This document shows, in pieces, positions 1-7,539 of a DNA stretch of 15,784 nucleotides. The notes beneath the pieces are model-generated. The model ran no database searches. It was not told the origin of the DNA and saw only the letters and a list, made by a program, of their open reading frames with translations. The position numbers were made by a program, and so were the translations under genes. Origin of the DNA: Planctomycetota bacterium (lineage in GTDB: Bacteria; Planctomycetota; PUPC01; DSUN01); assembly GCA_016872875.1 (NCBI GenBank), contig VGYW01000185.1, forward strand, positions 1 to 15,784, read 5' to 3'. Position 1 is the stretch's first letter; the number at the start of each line of letters is the position of its first letter.

Positions 1-1
1 G

Positions 2-94
2 CGAAACGCCAAGGGCGCCACGATCAACTGGCAATTCACCATCGAGGATGCCAGGAGAAAGCTCACGAAACTCTACCCATCAGCTCTGTGTTGA
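2..94 (+). mobile_element. 3' end of an IS630-like transposase gene (partial, cut by window edge)
   Basis: Reading from base 2 gives 30 residues and a TGA stop at 92-94. The peptide contains NWQFTIEDARRKLTKLYPS, which looks like the conserved C-terminal end of one group of IS630-family DDE transposases (a W-x-F-T-x-x-D-A-R-x-K-L-x-x-LYP pattern, recalled from the family and not searched). The rest of the gene lies outside the window. It runs convergently into the restriction-modification gene and overlaps its last 22 bases. TA dinucleotides, the usual IS630 target, occur at 100-101 and 103-104 just beyond the stop, so the element's end is probably near there. Family assignment is moderately sure; completeness is unknown. 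Confidence 0.6.
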
Positions 95-2778
95 CAGAGT
101 ACTAGCTTCACAATGGGCAGCTCAGCAAGGTGACCGCGTTTGACCTGTGCAAGGGCCTCGCCTTTCTCGGGATTCAAGACGTTCTGGTAGAACCAATTCA
201 GTAGGCGTGAATTGAGAAGAGCAAGGATGAAGCGCAGATCGCAACCCGACGTTCCAGGGACAATCGTGTACAGGTTGTCTCGAACGATGAACTGGTCCCT
301 GTCGAGCGTGGCCACAAGAGAGTCACCCGTCTGGCGGATCACGATCTTGGCTGGCGCATCGTACTGCGCCGAATAGCGCGGCTCCGCAAGCCAATCACCG
401 AAGCTGATCCACGAATCCCTGTTCCAGAGGATCTCGTACCTCCGGATCAGGCTCCCTCGCAGCAGGGGGCGGAAGGTCTTGTCCCTCCTCTTGTCGGACA
501 CGAAGGGCTTCTCGGCTACAACCTCGCGCGTCTGCCGGGGTCTGCCTTTGCCCACTTGGAAAGGCTTTGCCCCTTGGGTTATCACGCAGATGTCGCCGAG
601 CGAAGGGAAACGCCGGAGCTTGTCAGCGAAACTCGCCCGTTCAGGTCTCGCGAGGACATTCACCGGTCTGCCGTTTGCCCTTTGCCACCACAATTGCGGG
701 ACTTCGTAGCATTCCGTCTCCCCGTGCTTGCCCAGGAGAACGATCTTGACCTTGTGTGCATCCGATGGGGTTGCCTTGCGGAACACCGTCACTTCTGTGT
801 CCACTGTGGCCTTGGGGAACACGCGGCGTCCGTAGTGGACAATGCTCGCGATCTCTGTGGCGCTGAAGATGTGCTGCCGGATCTTGGGTGAGAGCAGATT
901 CAGCAACCAGGTGTTCGGGATGATCAGCCCAGTGTAGCCCTCTGGCCGCGAAAGGGAAAGGGCGCGCTCAAGGAACAACAGGTACGTGTCGAGTTGGTAG
1001 TCCTGAAGTCTGAAGTGTCTGTGGAAATAGTCCGTCTCGGCATCTGAGAGTACGCCGCCGTAAGGCGGATTTCCGACCACGGCGTCGAAGCCACCCTTCT
1101 TCATCACCTCGGGGAAGGCATCTTGGAAGTCCATGGGGTTGAGCTTGCGCTCCTCGACGGCTGCAAAGAGCTGGCCGTCGAGAATGTCAGTGCCGATGAG
1201 CGAGTTGCCGCAAACGATGTTCTTGCCGAGATCGGGCAGGAGCTTCTTCATCTTCTCCACGTGGGCGAAGTCCAGAAGGTACTGGCGGGTGCTCGCTTCC
1301 GTCTCCTCCTGAAGCAGCTTCAGGTAGAGCGAGAGTTGGCAGACTTCGACAGCTTGGGCGTCAATATCCACGCCGTAGACGTTGTTGAGGAGGATCTCCC
1401 TCTTCTTGTGCAGCGTGAGGTAGAGCTTCCCGTCCCGCAGGATGCAGTCCCCCTTCCGCGCACTACCGGGGTTCTCGTTGTAGTAGTAGCCGTGGTACCT
1501 GATGAGGAGGTCGAACACGCCCAGCAAGAACGAGCCGCTGCCGCACGCGATGTCCGCGAAGCGCAACGCGGCGATCTCGTCGGGCGTCTTGCCGGCGATC
1601 AGTCTGCCGACGGTGTTCTCGACGATATAGCGGACGACGTACTCGGGCGTGTAGTAGACGCCACCCGCCTTGCGGACCTCGGGCTTCTCCTCGACCCGAG
1701 CGCGCTTGCCGGTGGCGACGATCACCTTGCCGAGGAACCGTTCGTAGATGGAACCAAGTATGTGGATCGGGATGGCGTTGAAATCGTAGGGAGAGTTGAT
1801 GTGGGCGAGACTCTCGCAGATGCTGGCGAAGGCGTTCTCGTCCACGGCCAATCCGGCCTCGTCGAGGATGTCATGGTGCTTGTAGACGATGCCATTGTAT
1901 ATCCCATCGAGCCGGCGACATGCCGCGACGAAGTCTCCCCAGGCCGTTCCCCTTTCACCGAAGCGTTCAACGAGGCGTGACGGCTCGATCCCCTTGTCCT
2001 CAAGGAAACGGAGGAAGACGAGACGGTCCAGCGTGCGCTGTGCAAGTTCAGTCAGCGTCTCGCTGTCGAGTTTGGGATTCTGGTTCTTCAAGGTCCGGGC
2101 CAAGGTGGACCGGTGATCGTCGAGTTCGGCGAGGAACGATTCGTCAATCCTCTGGTACCCACCGGGGAAGAAGCCGTGTTGCTTGGCCTTGCCGCGAGGC
2201 TTAGGAAGCTCCTTGGCGCGTTTCTCAAGCGACCCGCCGGCAACGGCCTCGCGGGAGAACAGCCAGTAGATTTCCGCGAACTTCTCGGGCCTGGCGTAGT
2301 CGGTGTAGTGGTACCTCGCTACGGCCCGGTTCGGACAGGTCTCGATATCCGGCCTATAGCGGCAGTCAAGGACGTGCAACTGCTCGAAATCGGTGAGTAC
2401 AGCAAGGGGCGTTTCACTGTTCCACCCGTAACGGATCACTTGAAAGTAGTTCTCGCAAGTTGCGATGTCGCCAGCGGGTTTCTTGGCCTCGACGAAAAAG
2501 CGCACATCGTGGAAGTTCGGCGCCAGGTGAAATGCATAGTCGGCTCGACGCTGGCTCCCCCCGACTGCGACGCCCCGCTCCACTTTCACTTCCTGCTCGT
2601 AGGGGTTGGTCTGCTGGTCGTGGTTCACATCCCAGCCTAGCGCAATCCAGAACTTGTCAATGAAGTCCTTGCGCGCCTCGGCCTCTGAGTACTTGGCCGT
2701 CTTGTAGTGGGCCTCGTTGCGCTCGAACGCCTTCACCAGAGCGCCGATTCTCTCAAAGGCTTCGTCGCTACCAGCCAT
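73..2778 (-). CDS. Type IIG restriction-modification enzyme (Eco57I-like), C-terminally truncated
   Basis: A single-chain enzyme of 901 residues expected to cleave DNA and to methylate adenine in its recognition site. The N-terminal nuclease has a PD-(D/E)xK pattern: D80 followed by VEAKK with E97 and K99. A helical linker leads to an N6-adenine methyltransferase: YYTPEYVV at 375-382, SAM motif DIACGSGSF at 409-417, GVDID at 469-473 and catalytic NPPY at 570-573. A TaqI/Eco57I-like target-recognition region follows from about 690. Homologues normally continue past the LPI near residue 889 with a long charged helical tail of some 60-70 residues; here 12 unrelated residues and a stop follow, at the border of a transposase remnant. 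The ATG start has AGGAG 11 bases upstream. The gene is visibly less GC-rich than its neighbours, suggesting transfer. Nuclease and methylase motifs look intact, but activity after tail loss is uncertain. No separate specificity or controller gene is seen. Confidence 0.9.
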   Translation of the reverse strand: MAGSDEAFERIGALVKAFERNEAHYKTAKYSEAEARKDFIDKFWIALGWDVNHDQQTNPYEQEVKVERGVAVGGSQRRADYAFHLAPNFHDVRFFVEAKKPAGDIATCENYFQVIRYGWNSETPLAVLTDFEQLHVLDCRYRPDIETCPNRAVARYHYTDYARPEKFAEIYWLFSREAVAGGSLEKRAKELPKPRGKAKQHGFFPGGYQRIDESFLAELDDHRSTLARTLKNQNPKLDSETLTELAQRTLDRLVFLRFLEDKGIEPSRLVERFGERGTAWGDFVAACRRLDGIYNGIVYKHHDILDEAGLAVDENAFASICESLAHINSPYDFNAIPIHILGSIYERFLGKVIVATGKRARVEEKPEVRKAGGVYYTPEYVVRYIVENTVGRLIAGKTPDEIAALRFADIACGSGSFLLGVFDLLIRYHGYYYNENPGSARKGDCILRDGKLYLTLHKKREILLNNVYGVDIDAQAVEVCQLSLYLKLLQEETEASTRQYLLDFAHVEKMKKLLPDLGKNIVCGNSLIGTDILDGQLFAAVEERKLNPMDFQDAFPEVMKKGGFDAVVGNPPYGGVLSDAETDYFHRHFRLQDYQLDTYLLFLERALSLSRPEGYTGLIIPNTWLLNLLSPKIRQHIFSATEIASIVHYGRRVFPKATVDTEVTVFRKATPSDAHKVKIVLLGKHGETECYEVPQLWWQRANGRPVNVLARPERASFADKLRRFPSLGDICVITQGAKPFQVGKGRPRQTREVVAEKPFVSDKRRDKTFRPLLRGSLIRRYEILWNRDSWISFGDWLAEPRYSAQYDAPAKIVIRQTGDSLVATLDRDQFIVRDNLYTIVPGTSGCDLRFILALLNSRLLNWFYQNVLNPEKGEALAQVKRGHLAELPIVKLVLCQHRADG

Positions 2779-2888
2779 CTATGGCAACTCTCCTCTTCGC
2801 AGGTAGGGCGCCTGTCCAAGGGCTCCGTGTGCGAACGCAACAACGCGAGAGGGCGACACTAACGACACACTCCCTCTTCATTGGTGGT

Positions 2889-2916
2889 AGTATACTCGGC
2901 GCAGGAACGGAGTCAA
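2889..2916 (-). promoter_or_regulatory. Predicted sigma70-type promoter of the restriction-modification gene
   Basis: On the minus strand TTGACT (2916-2911) is followed after 16 bases by TATACT (2894-2889). Each box differs from consensus by one base. Transcription would start near 2882 and leave a leader of about 100 bases before the ATG at 2778. Seen by eye only. Confidence 0.55.
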
Positions 2917-2984
2917 GTGAGAAGAAGCGACGGGGAATGTGTGAGATGAGACTTGGCATGCACCCGGCGCCCTAGACTACTTGG

Positions 2985-3143
2985 ACTAAATGACTCGCCA
3001 CGATTCTGAATCAAGGGGCCATGAATGGCTGCCACCGCAGAATGGTGCATGCCTGTGGGCGGGGCGTCTCTGCCCCGCGCAGGGTGGCGCGGGGCGCGGA
3101 GGCCCCGCCCACATTGATTCAGAATCGTGGCGAGTTATTTAGT
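2985..3143. repeat. MITE-like element with 30-bp terminal inverted repeats
   Basis: The arms 2985-3014 and 3114-3143 are inverted copies matching at 29 of 30 positions; the one difference is G at 2992 against the A expected from the right arm. Each arm contains the small palindrome GATTC-W-GAATC and the core GACTCGCC or its counterpart GGCGAGTT. Between them lie 39 unpaired bases and a second GC-rich hairpin (3054-3113) whose right end directly abuts the right arm. There is no coding potential. No clear target-site duplication was found on either side. Size, terminal repeats and lack of genes fit a non-autonomous miniature element; a large structured regulatory palindrome is the alternative. 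Confidence 0.6.
3054..3113. repeat. GC-rich inner hairpin of the MITE-like element
   Basis: Arms 3054-3080 and 3087-3113 pair at 23 of 27 positions around a 6-base loop (AGGGTG). The outer 12 bases, TGTGGGCGGGGC against GCCCCGCCCACA, and the inner CCCCGCGC against GCGCGGGG are perfect. There is no T-tract on either strand, so a simple intrinsic terminator is not favoured. Confidence 0.6.
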
Positions 3144-3226
3144 TGAGCCGCAGTGTGGTGTGACCCGGAGGCAGCCGCAACCAGGAGCTTCGCGACGGGA
3201 CAGGACCTGGCCTCGCTCGCATGAGG

Positions 3227-3352
3227 CTGCCGACTTGGACGAGTTGGACGAGTTGGCACATGTTGTGGTATCAGCGGGGCGGAAGCCCCCGCGGGTAGCG
3301 TACATTCGGCCCGAGCGTGCCCGGATGGGAATCTGCCGACTTGGACGAGTTG
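3227..3352. repeat. Pair of 20-bp direct repeats in the gap downstream of holA
   Basis: CTGCCGACTTGGACGAGTTG occurs at 3227-3246 and again exactly at 3333-3352. The first copy is followed by a 9-base reiteration, GACGAGTTG repeated, to about 3256. The segment between the copies carries the hairpin at 3274-3292. I see no believable gene in 3144-3383; the short open frames there have no recognisable protein features. Confidence 0.5.
3274..3292 (-). terminator. Terminator-like hairpin downstream of holA (no T-tract)
   Basis: GCGGGGC (3274-3280) and GCCCCCGC (3285-3292) can pair around GGAA. It lies about 90 bases beyond the holA stop, in the direction of the minus-strand operon. No run of T follows, so it may only be a transcript-end stabiliser or an interspersed repeat. 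Confidence 0.25.
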
Positions 3353-3383
3353 CCACCAGTTGCCGCGAGGCGGTGTTGGAATA

Positions 3384-4406
3384 TCATGCACAGAGGCGGA
3401 TGAGGAGGTGTTCGAGGGTGGCCTGGGCGTCCATCGTGGAGGTCTTGGAGGCCAGGTCGGCTGCGAGGAGGAGGTCGAAGGCACGGAGGAGTTCGCGGCG
3501 GGTGCGGTTGCGGGCCTGCTTGAGGGTCTGGTCCAGGAAGTAGCCTGGCTTGATGTGGAGGGCCTTGGCGATGGCGTCGGGCGGGCGCCTCAGGTCGAGC
3601 AGCGTGCGGGCGTTGATGAGGCGCTCGAGTGCCCAGCGGAGCATGGAGAGGATGTAGGGGGGCTCGTTGTTCTGGGCGAGGAGGATTTCGAGGACGCGGA
3701 GGGCCTTGGCGGGCTCCTTGTTGCCGAGGGCGTCGGTGAGGCGGAAGACGGTGGTGACGGGGAGGTCCTCGACGAGGGCGTCCACGTCCTTGGCGGTGAT
3801 GGTGTCGCGGGGGCCGACGTAGAGGGCGAGCTTGGCGAGGCTCTGGTCCACGATGGGGAGGTTGACGCCGATGGAGTCGGCGAGGCGTTTGGCGGCGGCG
3901 GGGTCGAGGCGTTTGCCGTGGACGCGGGCGCGTGCGGCGATCCAGCGGGGGAGTTCGTATTCGCGGGGCGGCTCGCAGGCGACGGCGAGGCCGACGCGGC
4001 GGAGGGCGATGCCGAGCTTGTCGTTGCGGGGGAGCTTTTCGAGGACTAGGACGAGGGTGCCGGTCTTGGAGGGCTTTTCGAGGTAGGCGAGGAGTGCGTC
4101 GCGGGCGTTTGCGGCGAAGCTGGCGGCGTCCTCGACGATGACGAGGCGGCGGGGGGCGAGGAAGGGGGCCGTGCGGAGTTCGTCGAAGAGTTCACGGGGG
4201 TCGGCCACGTCGGAGCCGAGGTATTGGCTGAGGGCAAGGTCGGGGTCGGAGTCCTTGAGGATGGCCTCGCGGATGGCCTTGAGGGCCTGGGCGCGGGCGA
4301 AGGGTTCCTCGCCGATGATGGCGTAGGCGGGCAGGCGCTCGCCGCTCTCGAGGTGTTGCGCGAGGCCGTCGAGGGTCAGGTCGTCGGGCAGGGGTTGCTT
4401 GGACAC
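3384..4406 (-). CDS. holA: DNA polymerase III delta subunit (clamp-loader wrench)
   Basis: 340 residues, the usual size of the delta subunit, which opens the beta sliding clamp within the clamp-loader complex during replication. Family signs: the N-terminal LPAYAIIGEEPFARAQALKA (25-44), the RRLVIVEDA strand (86-94), LVLVLEKLPRNDKL (118-131), and the C-terminal collar helices with the FRLTDALGNK segment (221-230) and ILSMLRWALERL (252-263). I chose the GTG at 4404-4406 because AGGAG lies 5 bases upstream and the delta fold starts there. An in-frame extension to a TTG at 4568 would add 54 residues translated from repeat DNA. It is third in the minus-strand cluster after the kinase and the NtrC-type regulator, 158 bases downstream of the latter, so it may be co-transcribed or read from its own weak promoter. 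Identification by overall pattern; delta is poorly conserved. Confidence 0.82.
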   Translation of the reverse strand: MSKQPLPDDLTLDGLAQHLESGERLPAYAIIGEEPFARAQALKAIREAILKDSDPDLALSQYLGSDVADPRELFDELRTAPFLAPRRLVIVEDAASFAANARDALLAYLEKPSKTGTLVLVLEKLPRNDKLGIALRRVGLAVACEPPREYELPRWIAARARVHGKRLDPAAAKRLADSIGVNLPIVDQSLAKLALYVGPRDTITAKDVDALVEDLPVTTVFRLTDALGNKEPAKALRVLEILLAQNNEPPYILSMLRWALERLINARTLLDLRRPPDAIAKALHIKPGYFLDQTLKQARNRTRRELLRAFDLLLAADLASKTSTMDAQATLEHLLIRLCA

Positions 4407-4411
4407 GGGGG

Positions 4412-4416
4412 CTCCT
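4412..4416 (-). promoter_or_regulatory. Ribosome binding site fixing the holA start
   Basis: AGGAG on the minus strand, 5 bases before the GTG at 4406. It favours the 340-residue start over the longer TTG reading. Confidence 0.55.
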
Positions 4417-4427
4417 ACGCGTTCTTC

Positions 4428-4543
4428 AATCGTCCTCGTCGTCGTCGTCGGTTCCGCGTGCAGGTATGCACGCCCTACCGAATCGTCCTCGTCCTCGTCG
4501 TCGTCCTCGTCCTCGAACTCCGTAATCCGCAATCCGTAATCCG
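4428..4543. repeat. Repeat-rich gap between the ntrC-like gene and holA
   Basis: Three elements are stacked in this gap. Two low-complexity blocks of GTC and CTC triplets (about 4428-4450 and 4482-4516) flank a hairpin at 4448-4481, whose inner stem GCGTGCA/TGCACGC is perfect around GGTA, with an outer TCGGT/ACCGA stem. Next comes a heptamer tandem of about three units of YAATCCG (4523-4543). Read in the holA frame this DNA gives an acidic low-complexity peptide that I do not regard as protein. Nothing else is seen between 4407 and 4564. Confidence 0.6.
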
Positions 4544-4564
4544 TAACCAGAGAAGACAGGCGGG

Positions 4565-5965
4565 TCAAGGTTGACCCTCGGGCGCTGGGGGCGCGCTACG
4601 CTCAACCTGGATGGCGTACTTCTCCATGCGGTATTGGAGGGTTCGGCGGGTGAGGCCGAGGAGTTCGGCGGCGCGGGACTGGTTTCCGCCTGTCTTGCGG
4701 AGGCTGGCTTCGAGGAGCGTGCGCTCGAAGTCCTCGATGGAGAAGCCTGGCCCGACGAGGCGTGCCGCCACGTCGCCTGGGCTTTCGCGGCTGATGTCGG
4801 GGTTGAGGGCGATGTCGTCGGCTCCGAGGGTGTCGCCCTGGGCCATGACGACTGCGCGCTCGATGGTGTTTTCGAGTTCGCGGACGTTCCCGGGCCAGTG
4901 GTATGCCTGGAGCTTCTGCTGGGCAGCGGGAGCGATGCCCCTGAACGCCTTGTTGTTGCGCTTTGCGAATCGGTCGAGGAAGTGGCTGGCCAGGAGAGGG
5001 ATGTCCTCGCGACGCTCGCGCAAGGGTGGGAGGACAATGGGGACGACGTTGACGCGGTAGTAGAGGTCTTCGCGGAAATCGCCGTCGCGGACGGCTTTTT
5101 CGAGGTTGCGGTTGGTCGAGGCGATGACGCGGACGTCCACGGTGAGGGTTTCGGAGCCGCCGACGCGCTGGAACTCGCGCTCCTGGAGGACGCGCAGGAG
5201 CTTGGCCTGGAGGGCGGGGGACATTTCGGAGATTTCGTCGAGGAAGATGGTGCCGCGGTGGGCGGCCTCGAAGCGTCCCTTGCGCTGGGCGATGGCGCCG
5301 GTGAAGGAGCCGCGCTCGTGGCCGAACAGCTCGCTTTCGAGGAGGGTTTCGGGGATGGCGGCGCAGTTGACCTTGACGAGGGGGTGGGGTGCCCTGGGGC
5401 TGAGGTCGTGGATGGCGGCGGCGACGAGTTCCTTGCCAGTGCCACTCTCGCCGCGGACGAGGACCGTGGCGTCTGTTGGGGCGACGGTACGAACGGTCTC
5501 CAGGACGGCAGCGATGGCGCGTGAGGAGCCGATGAGGCGCGTGGCCTGGCGCTCGGCCTGGATTTCCTCGCGGAGTTCGCGGTTCTCGTCGCGGAGGCGG
5601 CGCATCTCGAACAGGCGGCGGAGCGTGCTCAGCAGCCGCTCGGTGTCCACCGGCTTCGTGAAGTAGTCGTGGGCGCCGCGCTTGACGGCTTCGACGGCGT
5701 TGGGGATGTTGCCGTAGGCGGTGGCGATGATGACCTCGGTGTCGGGGTAGAGGCGGCGGATTTCGTCGCAGAGCTCGACGCCTGTCATCTCGCGCATGCG
5801 CATGTCGGAGATGACGATGGGGTAGGGGCTTCTTGCGAGGAGGTCGAGGGCCTCGGGGGGCGAGACGGCCACGTCGGCCTGGTAGCCGTCGAGGCGCAAG
5901 TTCTTGCGGAGGGCGTCGGCCGTCTGCCAGTCGTCGTCCACGATCAGGATGTGGTCGCTAGGCAT
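4565..5965 (-). CDS. NtrC-family sigma54-dependent response regulator
   Basis: 466 residues with the full NtrC layout. The receiver domain (about 5-120) has acidic pocket DDD at 10-12, phospho-acceptor D54 in VISDMRM and conserved K104 in FTKP. The AAA+ sigma54-activating domain (about 143-375) has Walker A GESGTGKE (172-179), the sigma54-contact loop as GSFTGA (219-224), Walker B TIFLDE (239-244) and RVNVVPIVLPPLRER (304-318). The Fis-type DNA-binding helix-turn-helix lies at 426-447. It should drive transcription from sigma54 promoters when phosphorylated by the kinase next door. The ATG at 5963-5965 overlaps the kinase stop by 8 bases, implying translational coupling; a longer in-frame reading upstream lies inside the kinase gene and has no domain. 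No -24/-12 target promoter was recognised in the window, so the regulon lies elsewhere or is missed. Confidence 0.93.
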   Translation of the reverse strand: MPSDHILIVDDDWQTADALRKNLRLDGYQADVAVSPPEALDLLARSPYPIVISDMRMREMTGVELCDEIRRLYPDTEVIIATAYGNIPNAVEAVKRGAHDYFTKPVDTERLLSTLRRLFEMRRLRDENRELREEIQAERQATRLIGSSRAIAAVLETVRTVAPTDATVLVRGESGTGKELVAAAIHDLSPRAPHPLVKVNCAAIPETLLESELFGHERGSFTGAIAQRKGRFEAAHRGTIFLDEISEMSPALQAKLLRVLQEREFQRVGGSETLTVDVRVIASTNRNLEKAVRDGDFREDLYYRVNVVPIVLPPLRERREDIPLLASHFLDRFAKRNNKAFRGIAPAAQQKLQAYHWPGNVRELENTIERAVVMAQGDTLGADDIALNPDISRESPGDVAARLVGPGFSIEDFERTLLEASLRKTGGNQSRAAELLGLTRRTLQYRMEKYAIQVERSAPPAPEGQP

Positions 5966-7352
5966 TGGGCGCCTCGGGCGAGTGGGTTTGGAGGGGGATG
6001 GTGACCGTGACAAGCGCCCCTCTGCTGGCGCGGTTGGCTGCGGTGAGGGTGCCGTCGTGGTCTTCGACGACGCGGAGTGAGAGAGCGAGGCCGAGGCCGA
6101 GGCCGGAGCGCTTGGTGGTGAAATAGGGCTCAAAAACGCGGGGGAGGTGCTCGGGGGGGAAGCCTGGGCCGGAGTCGGCGAAGGCGATGTGGGCCTGGCC
6201 GCCGGCGCTCTCGCACGTGATCTCGAGCGTGCCGCCGTCGGGCATGGCCTGGAGGCTGTTGCGGATGATGTTGGCGAAGACCTGGCCGAGGCGCTCGGCG
6301 TCGCCGCGGACAGGGAGGGGGCCGCTATTCTCGCGGCGGACCTGGACCCTCGCCTCGTCCAGCTCGCGGGTGAAGAGGGCCAGCGTGTGGTCGAGCACGG
6401 AGTTCAGGTCGCACAGTCCGAGGGCGAGGCCGGACGGCTTGGCGAGGAGCACCACGTTGTCGAGTGTGCGCGTGAGGCGTGCCAGCTCGCTGGCGATGAC
6501 CTCGAAGTTGGCCTGGGCTTCGGCGCGGAGGGCGGGGTCAGCGGCGTCCTTGCCGATAAGGCGCTCGACGTAGCGGCAGGTGAGGGCGATGGTGTTGAGG
6601 GGGTTTCGGACCTCGTGGGCGACGCCTGCGGCCAGGTTGCCGAGGGCGATGAGGCGCTCGTCCTTGGCCCGGCGGCGTTCGGCCTTGGCGATGGCCCTGC
6701 GCGCCGAGAGGGCAATGGCCGCCAGGGCGACCAGGAGCACGGCCTGCGAGAAAAGCAGAGCCCCGGTCATCCGCCGGTCGAGGCGGGTAAACAGGTGGCC
6801 GATGGGCGCGAGCTGGCGATGGACCACCAGGCCGCCGAGGAGCTTGCCCTCGCGCTGGACTGGGGCGGTGAAGCAGAGGCAGGCGGGCTCGCCGCCCCGC
6901 TCCGCGCAGTCGTGGGGCAACACGTAGATCCGCTCCTTGCCTTCGCGGATGTGGGTGGCGCAGGCCCGCAGGTCGCGGTCCCCCTCGCGCTGCGGGGGCC
7001 AGATGGGCTCGAGCTTCTCGTCCACCACGAGCACGTGGAGCTCGTGGTCGCCCTCGCGGGCCTCCTCGATGTCGCTCAGCGCCGTGCGGATCTCGTCCGC
7101 GACCTGGGCGAGGGACGAGATGCCGGGATGGCGCGCAGCGACGTCGCGGAGGCGGCCCAGCAAGGCGCCGCTGCGGAGGAGCTCGGCGCACTGCTCCGCG
7201 TGCCGCACGGTGGCGGCTGTTTCCAGGGCCTTGTGCTCGGACACCACTCGACGCTTGATGCTCAAGAGAAGGACCACTGTGGCCACAATGGCTGCGGCGC
7301 TGAGGGCCAGCAGCACCCACAGCGCCCGGACAGCCCTCAATCGTGCGGGCAT
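5958..7352 (-). CDS. Membrane sensor histidine kinase, partner of the NtrC-like regulator
   Basis: 464 residues. A transmembrane segment at about 11-31 and another at about 197-217 enclose an extracytoplasmic sensor domain of some 165 residues. The cytoplasmic part has the H-box GVAHEVRNPLN with H246, N-box NIIRNSLQAM with N365, G1 DSGPGF (393-398), F-box FEPYFTTK (407-414) and G2 GLGLGL (417-422). The kinase autophosphorylates on H246 and should pass phosphate to D54 of the next gene. The sensor holds C55, C131, C149, C158 and C160 plus several histidines, so metal or redox sensing in the manner of ZraS-type kinases is possible but is only an inference. The ATG start has GGAAGG close upstream and a near-consensus promoter 45 bases away. 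Family certain; the signal is unknown. Confidence 0.93.
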   Translation of the reverse strand: MPARLRAVRALWVLLALSAAAIVATVVLLLSIKRRVVSEHKALETAATVRHAEQCAELLRSGALLGRLRDVAARHPGISSLAQVADEIRTALSDIEEAREGDHELHVLVVDEKLEPIWPPQREGDRDLRACATHIREGKERIYVLPHDCAERGGEPACLCFTAPVQREGKLLGGLVVHRQLAPIGHLFTRLDRRMTGALLFSQAVLLVALAAIALSARRAIAKAERRRAKDERLIALGNLAAGVAHEVRNPLNTIALTCRYVERLIGKDAADPALRAEAQANFEVIASELARLTRTLDNVVLLAKPSGLALGLCDLNSVLDHTLALFTRELDEARVQVRRENSGPLPVRGDAERLGQVFANIIRNSLQAMPDGGTLEITCESAGGQAHIAFADSGPGFPPEHLPRVFEPYFTTKRSGLGLGLALSLRVVEDHDGTLTAANRASRGALVTVTIPLQTHSPEAPNA

Positions 7353-7396
7353 ATCTGCCTTCCGCCTGTGAAAGGGATTGCTCGCCCGTCCCTCTG

Positions 7397-7425
7397 AATA
7401 TAGGCCGCCTCGCGCGCGCTGTCAA
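7397..7425 (-). promoter_or_regulatory. Strong predicted sigma70-type promoter of the kinase-regulator operon
   Basis: On the minus strand a perfect TTGACA (7425-7420) and TATATT (7402-7397) are separated by 17 bases. The expected start near 7390 gives a leader of about 40 bases. It lies back to back with the rightward promoter, with only six bases between the two -35 boxes. Confidence 0.7.
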
Positions 7426-7431
7426 GCGTGG

Positions 7432-7460
7432 TTGACCGCTGCCTCAGGGCCGCCTATAAT
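7432..7460 (+). promoter_or_regulatory. Strong predicted sigma70-type promoter reading into the ligase/transporter genes
   Basis: TTGACC (7432-7437) and a perfect TATAAT (7455-7460) are separated by 17 bases. Transcription would start near 7467, leaving a leader of over 200 bases that contains the hairpin at 7540-7630. Confidence 0.7.
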
Positions 7461-7539
7461 CGGGGCAGGGACCGTGGACCTCCGCGAGGCATATCCGGGG
7501 CATGGACCCCAGCCGCGGTGAGGCCGTTGCTGCTCTGGA

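Noticed and set aside
1123..1980. 285-codon open frame on the plus strand
   Set aside because: Antisense shadow of the methyltransferase part of the restriction-modification gene, whose motifs are clear on the other strand.
3254..3270. TGGCAC followed by a T-rich stretch, as a candidate sigma54 promoter
   Set aside because: The GC of the -12 element is missing at the required spacing, and no gene starts downstream on that strand.
3119..3543. Several overlapping short ORFs on both strands around the gap after holA
   Set aside because: They read through direct repeats and hairpins, are rich in Arg/Pro/Ser, and have no family pattern.
4407..4568. 54-residue N-terminal extension of holA from a TTG that overlaps the regulator stop
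   Set aside because: The peptide is a translation of triplet and heptamer repeats; the GTG at 4406 has a good ribosome site and gives the family's normal length.
5966..6133. 56-residue N-terminal extension of the NtrC-like regulator
   Set aside because: It lies within the kinase gene in another frame and is low-complexity; the receiver domain begins right after the ATG at 5965.
6147..7397. 416-codon open frame on the plus strand
   Set aside because: Antisense shadow of the histidine kinase; no family features.
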